DNA from: Saururus chinensis
Taxonomy: Eukaryota; Streptophyta; Magnoliopsida; Piperales; Saururaceae
Assembly: GCA_035235625.1 (NCBI GenBank)
Contig: CP141149.1
Location: forward strand, 13,767,893-13,831,892
Reading direction: 5' to 3'
Length of the DNA: 64,000 nucleotides
A program made the translations under genes and the position numbers. The notes below the pieces were generated by a model. The model had not been told where the DNA came from. It did not search any database and worked only from the letters and a program-made list of their open reading frames with translations. This document shows, piece after piece, positions 37,981 through 49,170 of this stretch (position 1 is the first letter of the stretch; the number at the start of each line of letters is the position of its first letter).

Positions 37981-40795
37981 GTGTAGGCCCGGACTTTCTA
38001 GGTGTACTTGACTTTTACTTCTTTGCGGAAGCTACTTGTCTCTTTTCTTTATGATTTTTAATTGTTGGAGGTTCTCCTATATCTATTCTACTCCTATCTT
38101 CATTGTCATTGCCATCATGATGCCTAACTACTATGTTATGTCCATACCCCTTACATTTACTGCACTTGACCGTTCTCTTTTCTTCGTCGTGCGAGAGTAC
38201 TCGCTTCTTCTTTGGTTGTCCTACAAGAATCCTTGAATGTCGAGGCTTCAATTGAATTACCCTTACAAAATCTGGTGTATCCCATTGACCTTTATGTAGA
38301 ACAAGGTATATGCTACACTTGTAAACTTCCTTATATGTATCGGCTCTGTAAAATGGAGAGCAATATGTATGATAATCAATACGTCTTTTTGAGCATGCAG
38401 CCAGAGTATGTTCACATGGTAGACCCATAACTGGAATTTCCCACAAGTGCATGTCCTAGCTTCTAAATCAACCTTATCATCATATAGATATGACTTCGTA
38501 TAAAACTCATGTGCACTGATAGGATAGCATGAAAGTGCATGTGCTTCCTTAGCCATTGCCCCAGTCTCATTTTCTGCCCACAAAGTTAATTCACTAGTCC
38601 ACTTACCTGCACATGTGATATGTTGATACCAGATATCTTGAATCTTTAAGCATATACCCTCTAATATGGCCACAATTGGATATTCCTGATGCTCTTTAAT
38701 CATGGAGTTAAAACTGTTACACCCATTAGAAGTCACAATATTATACCTCTTCCTGGGGAAATGTACATTTGCCTATTTTGCTACATCTACATCGATTAGC
38801 TACTTGTGCGCATCTAGATTAATCTGTTGTATAATGGACATTTGCTCATCAAATTCCTGCACACAGTTTGTCTTTGCTACAATGTAGAAGTGGGGGGAGA
38901 TTCCTCGATCTTTAAAATTTTGCATTCATATTGGACCACACATGATAAGCACAATACCCATGTAGACAGTCCAAAAATACTTTTGGAACCTGTGAAATGA
39001 TTGAGCGGTTTTTGTCAGATATGATAACAAGTCCTTCAATATGGCCTAGGACATGCTTCAGACATTTAACTACCCAATTCCATGCTTCGTTGTTTTTTGA
39101 TTCTCTAATCACCAATGCAATGGGGTACACATGATTGTCACTATTCAAAGTTAATGCCACAAATAAGATACCTTTGTACCATTATTTCAAATGTGTGTCA
39201 TCTATGGAAATGACCTTGCACATGTGTCTCTTGAAATTCTCAACACACACGCCAAAGGATACCAAACACCTTAGGAATGATTTGTTTCTAATGTTGTATT
39301 TGATCTCTGTGGTAGTCCCCAGGTTCATCTTTTCCAATTGGTGTAGATATACTGGAAGGTCTTCATAAGACTCCTCAAATGTTCCCTTCAACTTCTCCAT
39401 AGTAGCCTCTTTAGCCTTCTAAGCCTTACGGTAACTTATGAAAACTCCATACTTTACACTAATTTTTATATCGGCTAGTGTGTAAGACCTACATCTCGCC
39501 AAACGACATTATACAACATCAATGATAATCCCACTTTTTCCTTGAAAATGATCTTCACCAAGTAATGTCTTTGATCAATATGGACGGAATTCATTTCCTT
39601 AACTTTGAACATGAAGCATTCACTAATTCTTGAGGCATGTAGTCTCCACGGGCAGTTCTCAACAACACATCTAACAGTATACCTTGATTTATTTGAATAT
39701 ATAATATTGAACTGAATCTTGGTGTATATGGCCATGTTGTGAAGGTGAAGTTGAGGCATGACTTTGTCCTTAAATTGTTGACCAATTTCTATCACTTTTC
39801 GATCATAAACCTTCCCTAATTGCACCCTAAAATCATTGTTTACATAAGGATCCTCCCCAGTAATGTCCATTTTGTGGGTTAAACTTGGGATTTTCATCAT
39901 GTCTCAATATCTTTTTCTTACCACCTTCATTGTTCCTAGAAATTACAAGTGTCAATTATTGAACTACAAACTGCCAAACTAAAAAACTACCAAATTGAAA
40001 AACTGCCAAACCGTAACATCTAGAATTCTTGAGAAAATTTTTTCTCCTTTGTCTGTGAGTTTGTGTATTTGCTTGAATTGCTTTCAAACCGTATGATTTG
40101 CTTTTTGTGTTAACCAATTAAGATTATTGGTCCAACCTTTGTATGAAGGGGGTGGACCACTTAAGGTTTAGGGGCCCCACCCCATTATAAGGGAGGTCCG
40201 CCCCACTAGAATACAATTTTGGAAGAAGAAGAGAGTCCTAGGGGAAGAGGGCAGTGTTAAAAGAGGGTCAAGGAGTAGCCCCTAGATTATAGGGGGCGAC
40301 CCCTACAATTTAGGGGGAGGTTTGGGAAGGCCTTTTTGAGTGTTCCTAGATTGTAGGAGGGGGGATTAGGATTCTAAGGGGATGAGTCCACCCTCTTTGC
40401 TCTAGCCCTCCTATTGGTCCAAAAGCCTAGATACTAGGGGACAAAGTCTATAAAACAAGAGAAGGGGGGCAGACCCTAGCCCTTTTGCTAGGTTGGTCCT
40501 CTCTCTCTCTCCCCTTTTGTTTCTTTCTTTTCTTTGTCCCCTCAAGGGCCTCCATAACTAGTAGCTTTAGAGGGAACAAAACAACCATCTTTGGATTGAA
40601 TTCAAGGCCTAGAAGCTTAGGAGCAAGGGCTAGGAGCTTTGGGGATGAATTGGTAAAGGTAGGTGTATCTTTTTACACCCTTATGCATGAGATTTTCGTA
40701 GATGTAATTCAGCCATAGTTCAGCCTTGCTCTAGGGGTTTTTTTGATATCATGAATCAACCTTTATTAGTCTTGAATGATTGTGATTTTGCCTCT

Positions 40796-40817
40796 TATAT
40801 ATATATATATATATATA
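40796..40817. repeat. (TA)n microsatellite
   Basis: About ten TA units inside the family B LTR. Confidence 0.85.
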
Positions 40818-40959
40818 ACTGAATTGTTCATACATGATTCTGATTTCTGTTAAGTATATTAGCCCAAATTTGTGTAAGCATGTTACTGATTTTTATCATC
40901 TATCTTAGCCCTATATTATGCATGAATGTTTCTAATTCTAGTCAGGTACATTATCATCA

Positions 40960-41275
40960 ATTTGTGTATAAGCTCTGCTAAATTTAATCCCTAGTTTGTG
41001 ACCTTAAATTAGGCCATACTTTTGCCTATTTAATTCCTAACTAGTGGCCCTAGGTTGGGCTATACTTTTGTCATTTAAATCCTTGATTTGAAGCCTTGGT
41101 TTAGGCTGTACTTTTACTTATTTAGATCCCTGATCTGCAGCCTAGTTTAAGGCTATATTTTTTCCCATTTAAATCTCTTAATTGCAGCCTTGTTTTAGGC
41201 TCTAATTTGGCCAAATTAATACCAAATTCTCAGCCTTGAGTTATGTTATAATCATGCTGAGATAATACCTAAATT
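40960..41275 (+). repeat. Degenerate tandem repeats of about 60 bp
   Basis: At least five diverged units built on TTTAATCCCTGATTTGCAGC, then CTAGTTTAGGCTATACTTTTG. They lead straight into the left arm of the palindrome, whose own sub-repeats (GAATTTCAGCCTATGTTGTC) look like a shortened form. Confidence 0.7.
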
Positions 41276-41726
41276 TCAGCCCTAGTTTAGGTTGTATAAT
41301 TGTCTATCTAATACTTGATTCTCAACTTTAATTTAGATTATAATCTTGCTGATTCAATCCCTGATTTTTTAACCTTAGTTCATAATGTATTCATGCTCAT
41401 TGAGTCTCTGAATTTCAGCCTATGTTGTTTTTGAATTTCAGCTTAAAATACCTCTGAAATTTAGCCTATGTTGTCCCTGAATTTCAACCTATGTTGTCTT
41501 TGAATTTCATCTTAAGATGTCTCTGAATTTTAGCCTATGTTGTCCCTAAAATTCAACCTTATTGTGAGAAGTTGAATGCTGATGGTTTTATCAACCTAAA
41601 ATTATCATGTTAGGTGGCTGACTTGAGTTGTTCATCTCAGCCCCAATCTGTTTCATTATAATGTCAAGTCAGCCAACTAGCATGATAATTTCAGGTTGAT
41701 AAAATCATCAGCATTCAACTTATCAC

Positions 41727-44700
41727 TATAAGGACCCTCATCTTTGAACCGGTTTTGGTTTTCTTTAATTATGGGTTATCGTGAGATTTACGCGTTTTCT
41801 GATCTTATTCGGTGATTTCATAAATAAATAGTGTTTGTGATATTTTAACTAAAATTAACTTCAATATTAGTGGTGTTGAGTGATTTTAAACCAAATGTGA
41901 ATTTTTGAGATTTTTTGGAATTTTCACTATTTTCTCAAAAATTAGGGTTTTGGCGGGACCCCTGTGGGCCCCACCGTCAAAAATTTTATTTTTGTATCAA
42001 ATGAACCTAGACATATACTTAAGGTCCCACAAAAATTTTCAGAATTTTATTAGGCTTAAATTTGCAAAATACCCACTTTTAGCCTACTTTTCATATTTAC
42101 ACCCCAAAACTTACCTATGCCTACCCCAACCCTTACTATAAAAGGGTAAACCAGAGCCACTTCCATTTTTGGGAATAGGCTAAGGAAGGAGGGCTGGCCT
42201 AATCCCCACTTAGGCCCGAATTAGAAGCCGATTAAGGTAAGTTTGCTCTAATTAAGCACTAATCCATGACTTTTCTCTTAATTTCTTCCAAATCTACCAT
42301 TTTCCCCTTGATTCAATTCGTTTTTGACCATCAAAAGCTACTGATTTGTGTTTTACTACAAACCCTAACATTCAAAATTTGATTTTTACTACCAATAAGC
42401 CCTAGATCTAAGGTTTAATTAGGGATTTCTTGAGTAAATCGATTTCCATTAGAGTTTAATTCAAACTCATTGTGTTTTCAAGGATTTCAAGAAGGGTGAC
42501 TCTTCAATCCGAGCTTAATCAAGTGCTGAGGTAATGGGTCTTCGAAATCTCTGTTTATCCATGGTAAAACTCTTCATTTTTGGCTTATTTCGAAATGGTT
42601 TACTTGATTTAGTGTGTTAATGGTAAGATTAGAAAATGGAATTATTTAATCTCGATTTCTTAGGGTTTTGCATTATTATGGTTTGGTTTGATATTCTGGA
42701 AGTCAAGGAGGACTTTTGATGATGATTAGGGTGTTAGATGTGGATTTGAAGTGTTATCTATAGTGTTTCGGTTTGATTTTGCGAAAGGAAGAAGATGACT
42801 GTTCTGCCGTGTTGGCGATCGATCGGCCTTGTAGGGCGATCGATCGGCTGAACTGTAAATTTCAAATTTTTGCGTGTAACCAATCGAACGGCCTGAAGGG
42901 AGATCGATCGGCTACACAGGAAATTGTGTGTTGTGCATATGATGTCTATTTTGATGATTCCACTTTAGCTTGCCAATTTTATATGAATGTGGAGTGTTTT
43001 AAGCTATGTTAGGCTACTAGAAATGCATGCTATTGAGTTTATGGAGTTGAGATATATGCTTAGAGATGGTGGAATGACATGCTTTGTGGCATAATGTTGG
43101 AATCGTTATCTTGAAATTATGAATGGTTGTTTCCCTTTGGTTAAGCATATATTTTCAGTTGGACTGATTTGTCATGATAGATTGTGGTTAGTGGTGTGTG
43201 GATGTTGGTGAATGCCATGACTCAATGATGAAATGAGTGATGTTATATGTGTTTAGCCTTTGTGGTTGAGTTTTGAATCTAGCTATGATTTCAACGATTC
43301 TTCTACTATGATTTCCGCTGGAATTTATGTTTAGGTAGAAATTCACATGTGTAGTGTGGTAGTGAGTTGATTTTCAAGCATGTTGATATGCATTATGTGA
43401 AAGGCTTCTACTAGTTACACACACACACACCTGTGGGGGTTAAATGATGATGTTGAAGCTTAATATTGTGATTATGAATGATGCATTAGGGGCTGGTGAG
43501 AGCACTTATCATAATTAGGATTCATGTATGCTTTGCCCACGCATGTACCATGCTGCACGCATCATGAAAATGGATTTCCAAGTGAGGCTTCATCGTGATT
43601 AATCGAATTTGACCGATTAGATGCAATGTGATGAAATTGTGTGCCGGGTTTATCGGTCGTGGATTAATTGCAAGTTGATTGGTCCGAAAGGACATATTTT
43701 GATTTGAAGTTCCTGTGTAGAACGATTTGAAGTTCCTGTGTGGAATGAGTGCACTCCCGGGGTTGAGTCTTGTTTAATGGAATGATGTGGGGACGAGTTG
43801 TGTACTTGTCTTGCGGATATGTGAGAATATTATTATGTGTGTCATCTGGACCCTGAGAATCTAGTGTGGTATGCCGTGTGCACCCCGCTACCACGTGTTC
43901 TAGGGTTCTCGGTGTGAGAACTTGGGCTCTTCCCTCCGCAGGAAATGTCCCTGGGCGAACACCCCTGCTCTAGATTCTCTGTGTGAGAATGGGACATCCT
44001 TGGCCAGGATCGTCCAGGGCGAGCAGTATTAGGGATTGACAACCCCGATCTTTCTTGAATTCTTGTATAGAATTTTGGATCATGACACGCCTTCGTGGCC
44101 TTGTCTATGCTCCCGTCTGTGTGACATTAGTGTGTGATTACTCCTTGATGGAGGTTGTTTGTGATGATATAATGCATGTGGGAATATGTATATTAGAGAT
44201 ACATCCATGCATGCTGATTTTGATATTATGCATGTGGAATATGTATGTTAGAGATACATCCATGCATGTTGATTTTGATGTTATGCATGTGGAATATGTA
44301 TGTTAGAGATACATCCATGCGGGATTGGTTATGATGTGAATGCATGTGGGAATATGTATGTTAGAGATACATCCATGCAGGTTGTGATGATATTATGCAT
44401 TATGATGCAGTGTTAGGTGATCTGAATGTGTGATCAGAAAGTGATGTACCATGTAAATCTTTGATATGAACGATCTCATTGCTAAACTATCGTATTTTCT
44501 ACGTTGATAGTGATATTAAAACCATTGCTGAGTGTTAAAACTCACCCCTCTTTTGTGTTTTGATTTGGGGCTGCGTAGTGCGACACACAGACGGACAGGA
44601 TTGCCTCTTTGAGGAAACGTCAGAGGTAGCTTGGGTGTGATGATGGAGATCGTTGAGTGACTTACCTGCGTTTGTTTCATGCTTTATGTTCGAACCTTTG

Positions 44701-45019
44701 TGTAGGGTTCTTGTTTTGGATTTATGTCATATACTACAGTTGTGATGATTATGACTTATTTTGAGCCGGTGTGGGCTTTACTTAACTAAGTTTGTGGGTT
44801 TGAGATTGTTGTTTACTTTGTGATAAGCAACACCTTTTTCTTCCATTTTATTTACTCTTGCTCAAAGGATTGTGCGCACTCCGTGTTGTTGTTAATTGCT
44901 CGTGGTTAGGGTTAAGTCTTCCGCTAGATCATTTCTAAATTTTCACTTCGTCGCCCCCGCGCGTTTGACCGGCCCCTGGACCGGGTTTGGCTCGGGTCGG
45001 GCATCGCCGGGGCGTGACA
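41727..45019 (+). mobile_element. Family A solo LTR, 3.3 kb, target duplication ATCAC
   Basis: TATAAGGACCCTCATC to GGGGCGTGACA, with ATCAC on both sides (41722-41726 and 45020-45024). The uninterrupted palindrome arm confirms the empty site. Landmarks match 27481-30740: TATAAAA near 42138, leader, palindromic GATCGATCGG modules at 42818-42915, and a tandem array near the end. Confidence 0.93.
44160..44385 (+). repeat. Tandem array of about 55 bp, four units
   Basis: Four units containing GAATATGTATGTTAGAGAT and ACATCCATGC. Only just over two are in the sister LTR at 29960. Confidence 0.85.
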
Positions 45020-47207
45020 ATCACAATAAGGCTGAATTTTAGGGACAACATAGGCTAAAATTCAGAGATATCTTAAGATGAAATTCAAAGACAACATAGG
45101 CTGAAATTCAGGGACAACATAGGCTAAATTTTAGAGGTATTTTAAGCTGAAATTCAAAGACAACATAGGCTGAAATTCAGAGACTCAATGAGCATGAATA
45201 CATTATGAACTAAGGTTAAAAAATCAGGGATTGAATCAGCAAGATTATAACCTAAATCAAAGCTGAGAATCAAGTATTAGATAGGCAATTATACAACCTA
45301 AACTAGGGCTGAAATTTAGGTATGAGTCGTTATCATGTTGATTAGTTCACATACTTAAGCCCTAAATCTGCCTATTATCTTGCCAATCATGAAAGTCAGT
45401 TGCATGCATGATAGGTTGTGTTTAATATTTAATCTTTGGCTACATTAAGTCATATGTTCATTCAGTATTGTGTTAGTTCATAGCAATAGCCATAGTGGTA
45501 ATCTTTCAGACCTTTGTGGTCTCTGTTCCTTTGGGACTTTGACTCCCTGTAAAATGCGCAAACCAGGTTTTTGAGCATCATGGAAGGCTCATCTACCTTC
45601 GGCCAGTGTGTCCATAAGCACAACTAGTACTTATATCTATAGACCCATGACTAATCCAAGTGGATCCCTAGGGATGTTAGGACTTCCCTGCTAGTGTGCA
45701 ATACTCCTTGTGAACATAAGTCAATTTTTTAGATAACATTAATAAGTTTTTTTCTAAATGGTGTAGATATCAGTTGAGTTGTTCAAGTTTTCATTAGTTA
45801 AAGGCCAGTTTGGGAGTATTGTTTATTTGATAACATGTACTCTATATACTACCTTTATGTGGTACCTTTGTAGGATGTTTTGCACATGTTAACAAATGAT
45901 TTCCACTATTTTTGTATGTTATAATCTCTTGATTTAGGGTGGTTTTTCATGCCACCTATTGAGTATTTGCAGAAATACTCACGCATCATTTGATGCAGGA
46001 TTAGCACCAAACACATATTAGCAGGATTTTCTTAGCAGAAGTTGATCAAAATAGGAAGGGTGGCCTTTTGCAGTTAGTAGAACTTTAGTTTCTATTATTA
46101 TGCTTGATTGTATTAAGGCACTGTGTTGCCATAAGTTTTAGTTCATGTTATTTTATGGTGTTAGAGTACTTGCACTTGGCAGAACCCGGATCTTAGAATA
46201 ATAATATTTTGCTTTATTAGGTGAATTATTAATTTGATGAGATGTTTATTTATGCAAAGTAGCACCCAGAGGTTGCATTGCCTCTTGTCTATGTGAATGA
46301 AAACCTGGGGTGTTACATAAACTACCAAACTGAAAAAAGAGATTACTTACATCCTTTTAACTAATGTTTCTAGAACTGATATTTGTGGATGGACTATCCA
46401 TGGTTTTCACTTTTTCATCAAAAATCATAGGCTAACTACAGTTGCTTCTATTTGATCTACATATTCTAAATATATTTTGTATCAATAGTCTCATACATCT
46501 ACATACATGATACAAAATTGCAAACTATATTCACAATATTTTTTATACCTTTTATCATTAGGACAAGGATGATCTTGGGGTTTTGGAAAACTCATAACAT
46601 GTTCTTCTGTACCATAATTCACCCTTCCTATAGGATCATCTTCATTTGCAGATGGTGAAGCATAATAAGTATCTTGCCCAAATTCGAAGTCATTTATAAT
46701 TGTATTTGGGACATACTCATTAATGTTTGAATCGATATCAAACTCTTGCTTTACACTTGCTAGGTCATCATGTGTTACTTTTGAATCAATGTCAATGTGG
46801 GATGTAAGTATTTTCTTCATTATACTCTCCTCTTTTAAATGAAATAACTCATCTAATTGGAGTTTATCTTTGTCACAACTGATATTAACAGTTGTGTTGT
46901 ATGGAACACTAAAAAATGCACCCTTCTCCTCCCATATTGCTCTTGTTCTTCCTATTTTCTCCTCCCACTTTGCACTTTTTCTTCCCATCTCCTCCTGCCA
47001 CTTTGGCACTTTGACATTAATATTCCCGTAAGTAATATTCTCTTTTCTTGCTTTAGTTATCATAAATAGTATTCCATTCAATCGTAACTTATTCTCTCGA
47101 AGGAAGCAATGAAGAGTTCTAGTATCATGTATTTCAAAAGGTGGAAGGTCAATAGGAATTGCAATCAGATATATAAAAATTAACTTTAATGAGTACCCTT
47201 TCTTCAA

Positions 47208-47815
47208 CTATTTACAAACTTCATACAAAAATATCCAAGATAACATCACAAGTCACCTTGCATAGAACTTCAATTAGTTTTATTTATGCATTGTCGCAAT
47301 TATATTTCCTACCACTTGCAACCCAATGGATGTCCCAAACACACAACAAACCTTGTGTGTCCCTTTTCATGCTCTTCTCATATCATATTAGTAATCTATT
47401 TTTTTTACTTTTTCAATTTTTCAATGATCCAATCTTCCAACTTTCCAGTTACCCATAAAACCTTACTAGCAGAAATTACGTAATGCCTAATATATAACTA
47501 ACCCAAAATAACATTTTGCATTGGATAACAACTTTTTCATCATCCCAAATAACATAAACCTATCTACTTGGATGAAGGGAGTAAACTACTAGGTATTCGG
47601 AGCTGGAAGTTGTGAAGTACTAGAGAAAAGAACCTGAGAAGAGAAAGCAACTGGGCAAACAAACATGAGGAAGATGAACTTACCGAGGAGTAGGAAGCCA
47701 TACAGGAGATAAAACCACCGTGAGATGAAGACGTACAGGAGAAGAAGATGACGTCTTCCTAGACTGAATGATCAATGTGACATATTTTTCCCGTCGGCTT
47801 GTCATATGATGGAGA
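47208..47815 (-). other. MULE 5' region of the transposase
   Basis: Sequence between the transposase N-terminal block and the right TIR. It should contain the promoter and leader of the transposase. A possible minus-strand donor (TCGG|TAAGTT) lies near 47682. No further domain seen. Confidence 0.35.
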
Positions 47816-47940
47816 GGGTAGTTCAGTCAAATACCTTTTCACATTTGCAAGCTCCTACGTGAGTAAGTCTATTTTGGTAAATAGTATATAGTTGCTCACA
47901 TTTTGGTTATTTCACTGAAGTAGGAGTCTACTTTGGTCAA
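47816..47940 (-). repeat. MULE right terminal inverted repeat
   Basis: The inner part, 47816-47914, pairs with 12491-12573. The outer end reads TTGACCAAAGTAGACTCCTA inward from 47940. The TIR contains two related sub-blocks, ACCAAAGTAGACTCC and ACCAAAATAGACTTAC. Confidence 0.8.
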
Positions 47941-48069
47941 AAGCTCTTCTTTTATCTATTACTTCAACCCATATTAACCTCATATCTCATTCTTTAATTT
48001 TGAAGGTAGTAAAAAAGTTGATAGTGTCGACTACCATAATAGCTATGTCGGTAGCTCTACCTAGGCCTA

Positions 48070-49170
48070 TGTTACAGGTAGTGTTTGCACATGTGATAGC
48101 CTGGTTGTACCATGCAAATAGCAACCTATTCGCCCTTTTTCCCAAATAGATGCACATTCGAAAACAAAGCAAAATGCAGAGAAAAGATAAGGAAAAAGAA
48201 GAAAAGCCTCCAAAATCTTTATTCAGCACACGAGTTTACACTAACAAGGCCCCTACCTTGTTCCTAAACTCAACACCATCTTAGCTATCTTGCAAACTAG
48301 TCAGCCGCTTGGGTGAATCCTGCCTAAAGCCTTCCTGAGTTGTTGAGTATGGTCCGCCTCTTGGCTGAGTACGCTCCCAACAGCTCCTCTAAGTCACCAA
48401 TGAAGTGTTTGCTGCCCAACAGTTATCTGGAGTTGTAGCCAAAGTTCTCAATCTGCCCTTACAGAATTTATGAGTTCTCCGAATGCTTGAATCCCTATCT
48501 CAAGTAGCCATGACACCCTTTTATATAGGGAAGGGTTGGAAAGCCGATTCCTACTAGGACTTGCCTGCCCATTTGGTTACAAATTCGGAATCCCACATCC
48601 TTGCCCGTATAAAAATAGGAAACCAGTACGTACACATGCCCAAAACCATCTCTAAGGAGTCCTAACCCAAGTAGAAATCCAACAGAGCCCTCCTTTAAGT
48701 GTCCCGCCTTTCTAGTGTTCCTTGGGACTCTTACTCCAACTAGAAGTTCTCCGCTCGTATATCTTCTTATTTCAGCAGAGTCTTGGTTGCATCCACTTCT
48801 CACATAGCGTCCTTGTCTCGTTAGGATTCGGCCATCTTGAGCAATCTGACTTGCACACAACTCTTTATTCATGCTTCCTACTTGTATTAGGAATCTGAGG
48901 AGACTCATAGTATACTAAAAAAAGAATGAATTAATAATCATATCTAGTGTCTCTCCTACTTCAAGTAGGAGTTGTCCATGAAAGTCTCGGCCTTCCTATG
49001 AACTGTCTTACGTACTAACGCCCAGCCTGTCATCGAATCCTATATTGAGTATGACTATATATGAGTCCACCAATGCACTAATGTTGCGGTTTTAGCCTTC
49101 TCTTGTTTATCAGCTCACCAAGCTGAAACTTATCCACCCCTTAACTTATTTCGCAACTAAGTGTCTAACA
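48070..49170 (-). mobile_element. LTR-like block, minus orientation
   Basis: On the minus strand it starts TGTTAGACACTTAG, has CCTATATAAAAGGGTGTCATG at about 48530 as a TATA-containing start region, GCTGAATAAAGATTTTGG at about 48225 as a poly(A) region, and ends ACCTGTAACA. This is a plausible U3-R-U5 order within 1.1 kb. The flanks GCCTA and GCGAG do not match and no primer site follows, so limits and family are uncertain. Confidence 0.5.

Larger units (their letters stand above)
41275..45322. repeat. Palindrome with arms of about 350 bp, one arm interrupted by a solo LTR
   Basis: Left arm 41275-41625; right arm 41663-41726 continued at 45025-45322. For example CCTAAATTTCAGCCCTAGTT at the outer left pairs with AACTAGGGCTGAAATTTAGG at the outer right, and GTTGAATGCTGATG at the inner left pairs with CATCAGCATTCAAC. 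Arm identity looks above 90 percent by eye, with a loop of about 37 bp. Each arm holds several copies of a GAATTTCAGCCTATGTTGTC-type unit. Confidence 0.9.
40012..46317 (+). mobile_element. Solo LTR, family B (about 3.0 kb), itself split by a family A solo LTR
   Basis: Begins (C/T)GTAACATCTAGAATTC and ends CCTGGGGTGTTACA, with CAAAC (40007-40011) and TAAAC (46318-46322) flanks, a target duplication with one change. TATAAAA near 40449 lies about 440 bp from the start. Without the inserted A element (41727-45019 plus one duplication) it is about 3.0 kb and non-coding. It carries degenerate repeats (40960-41275) and a large palindrome. It is inserted into the MULE transposase between its N-terminal and DNA-binding parts. 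Confidence 0.82.
37980..47207 (-). pseudogene. MuDR-type MULE transposase, split by nested solo LTRs
   Basis: Minus-strand blocks in order: an N-terminal part at 47207-46491 (IDLPPFEIHDTRTLHCFLRE), then 39900-39475 with the MuDR DNA-binding type region (VRCVVENCPWRLHASRI), 39400-39182 (LPVYLHQLEKMNLGTTTEIK; VISIDDTHLK, first catalytic Asp), 39160-38912 (PIALVIRESKNNEAWNWVVK; VIISDKN, second Asp; LHGYCAYHVWSNM) and 38736-38015. The last holds a SWIM-type finger (CTCGKF...GLPCEHTLAAC), now in two frames, and a knuckle (CSKCKGYGHN). Frameshifts and stops are scattered. The gene is separated between 40012 and 46317 by family B and A LTRs. It runs toward the captured ULP1-like gene, as in KI MULEs. 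Very unlikely to be active. Confidence 0.82.
12491..47940. mobile_element. Large MULE of KI (ULP1-carrying) type, expanded by nested insertions
   Basis: The two ends are inverted copies of one another. GAAATAAC(T/C)AAAATG, TACTATTTACCAAARTAGAC, GGCTTGCAAA/AGCTTGCAAA, TATTTRAC and AACTACCC occur in the same order reading inward from 12491 and, on the other strand, from 47914. Between them are a captured plus-strand ULP1-like gene and a convergent minus-strand MuDR-type transposase, both decayed. KI MULEs carrying ULP-like genes are known from Arabidopsis and other plants. Removing the LTR elements at 12.9-13.0, 14.3-30.7, 33.2-36.0, 37.0-37.4 and 40.0-46.3 kb leaves about 9-10 kb, a usual size. 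The outer about 30 bp seen on the right (TTGACCAAAGTAGACTCC) is not matched on the left, and I found no target duplication. Confidence 0.75.

Noticed and set aside
48495-48908. 137-codon minus-strand ORF as a gene
   Set aside because: Lies around the TATA-containing region of an LTR-like block and has no recognisable domain.
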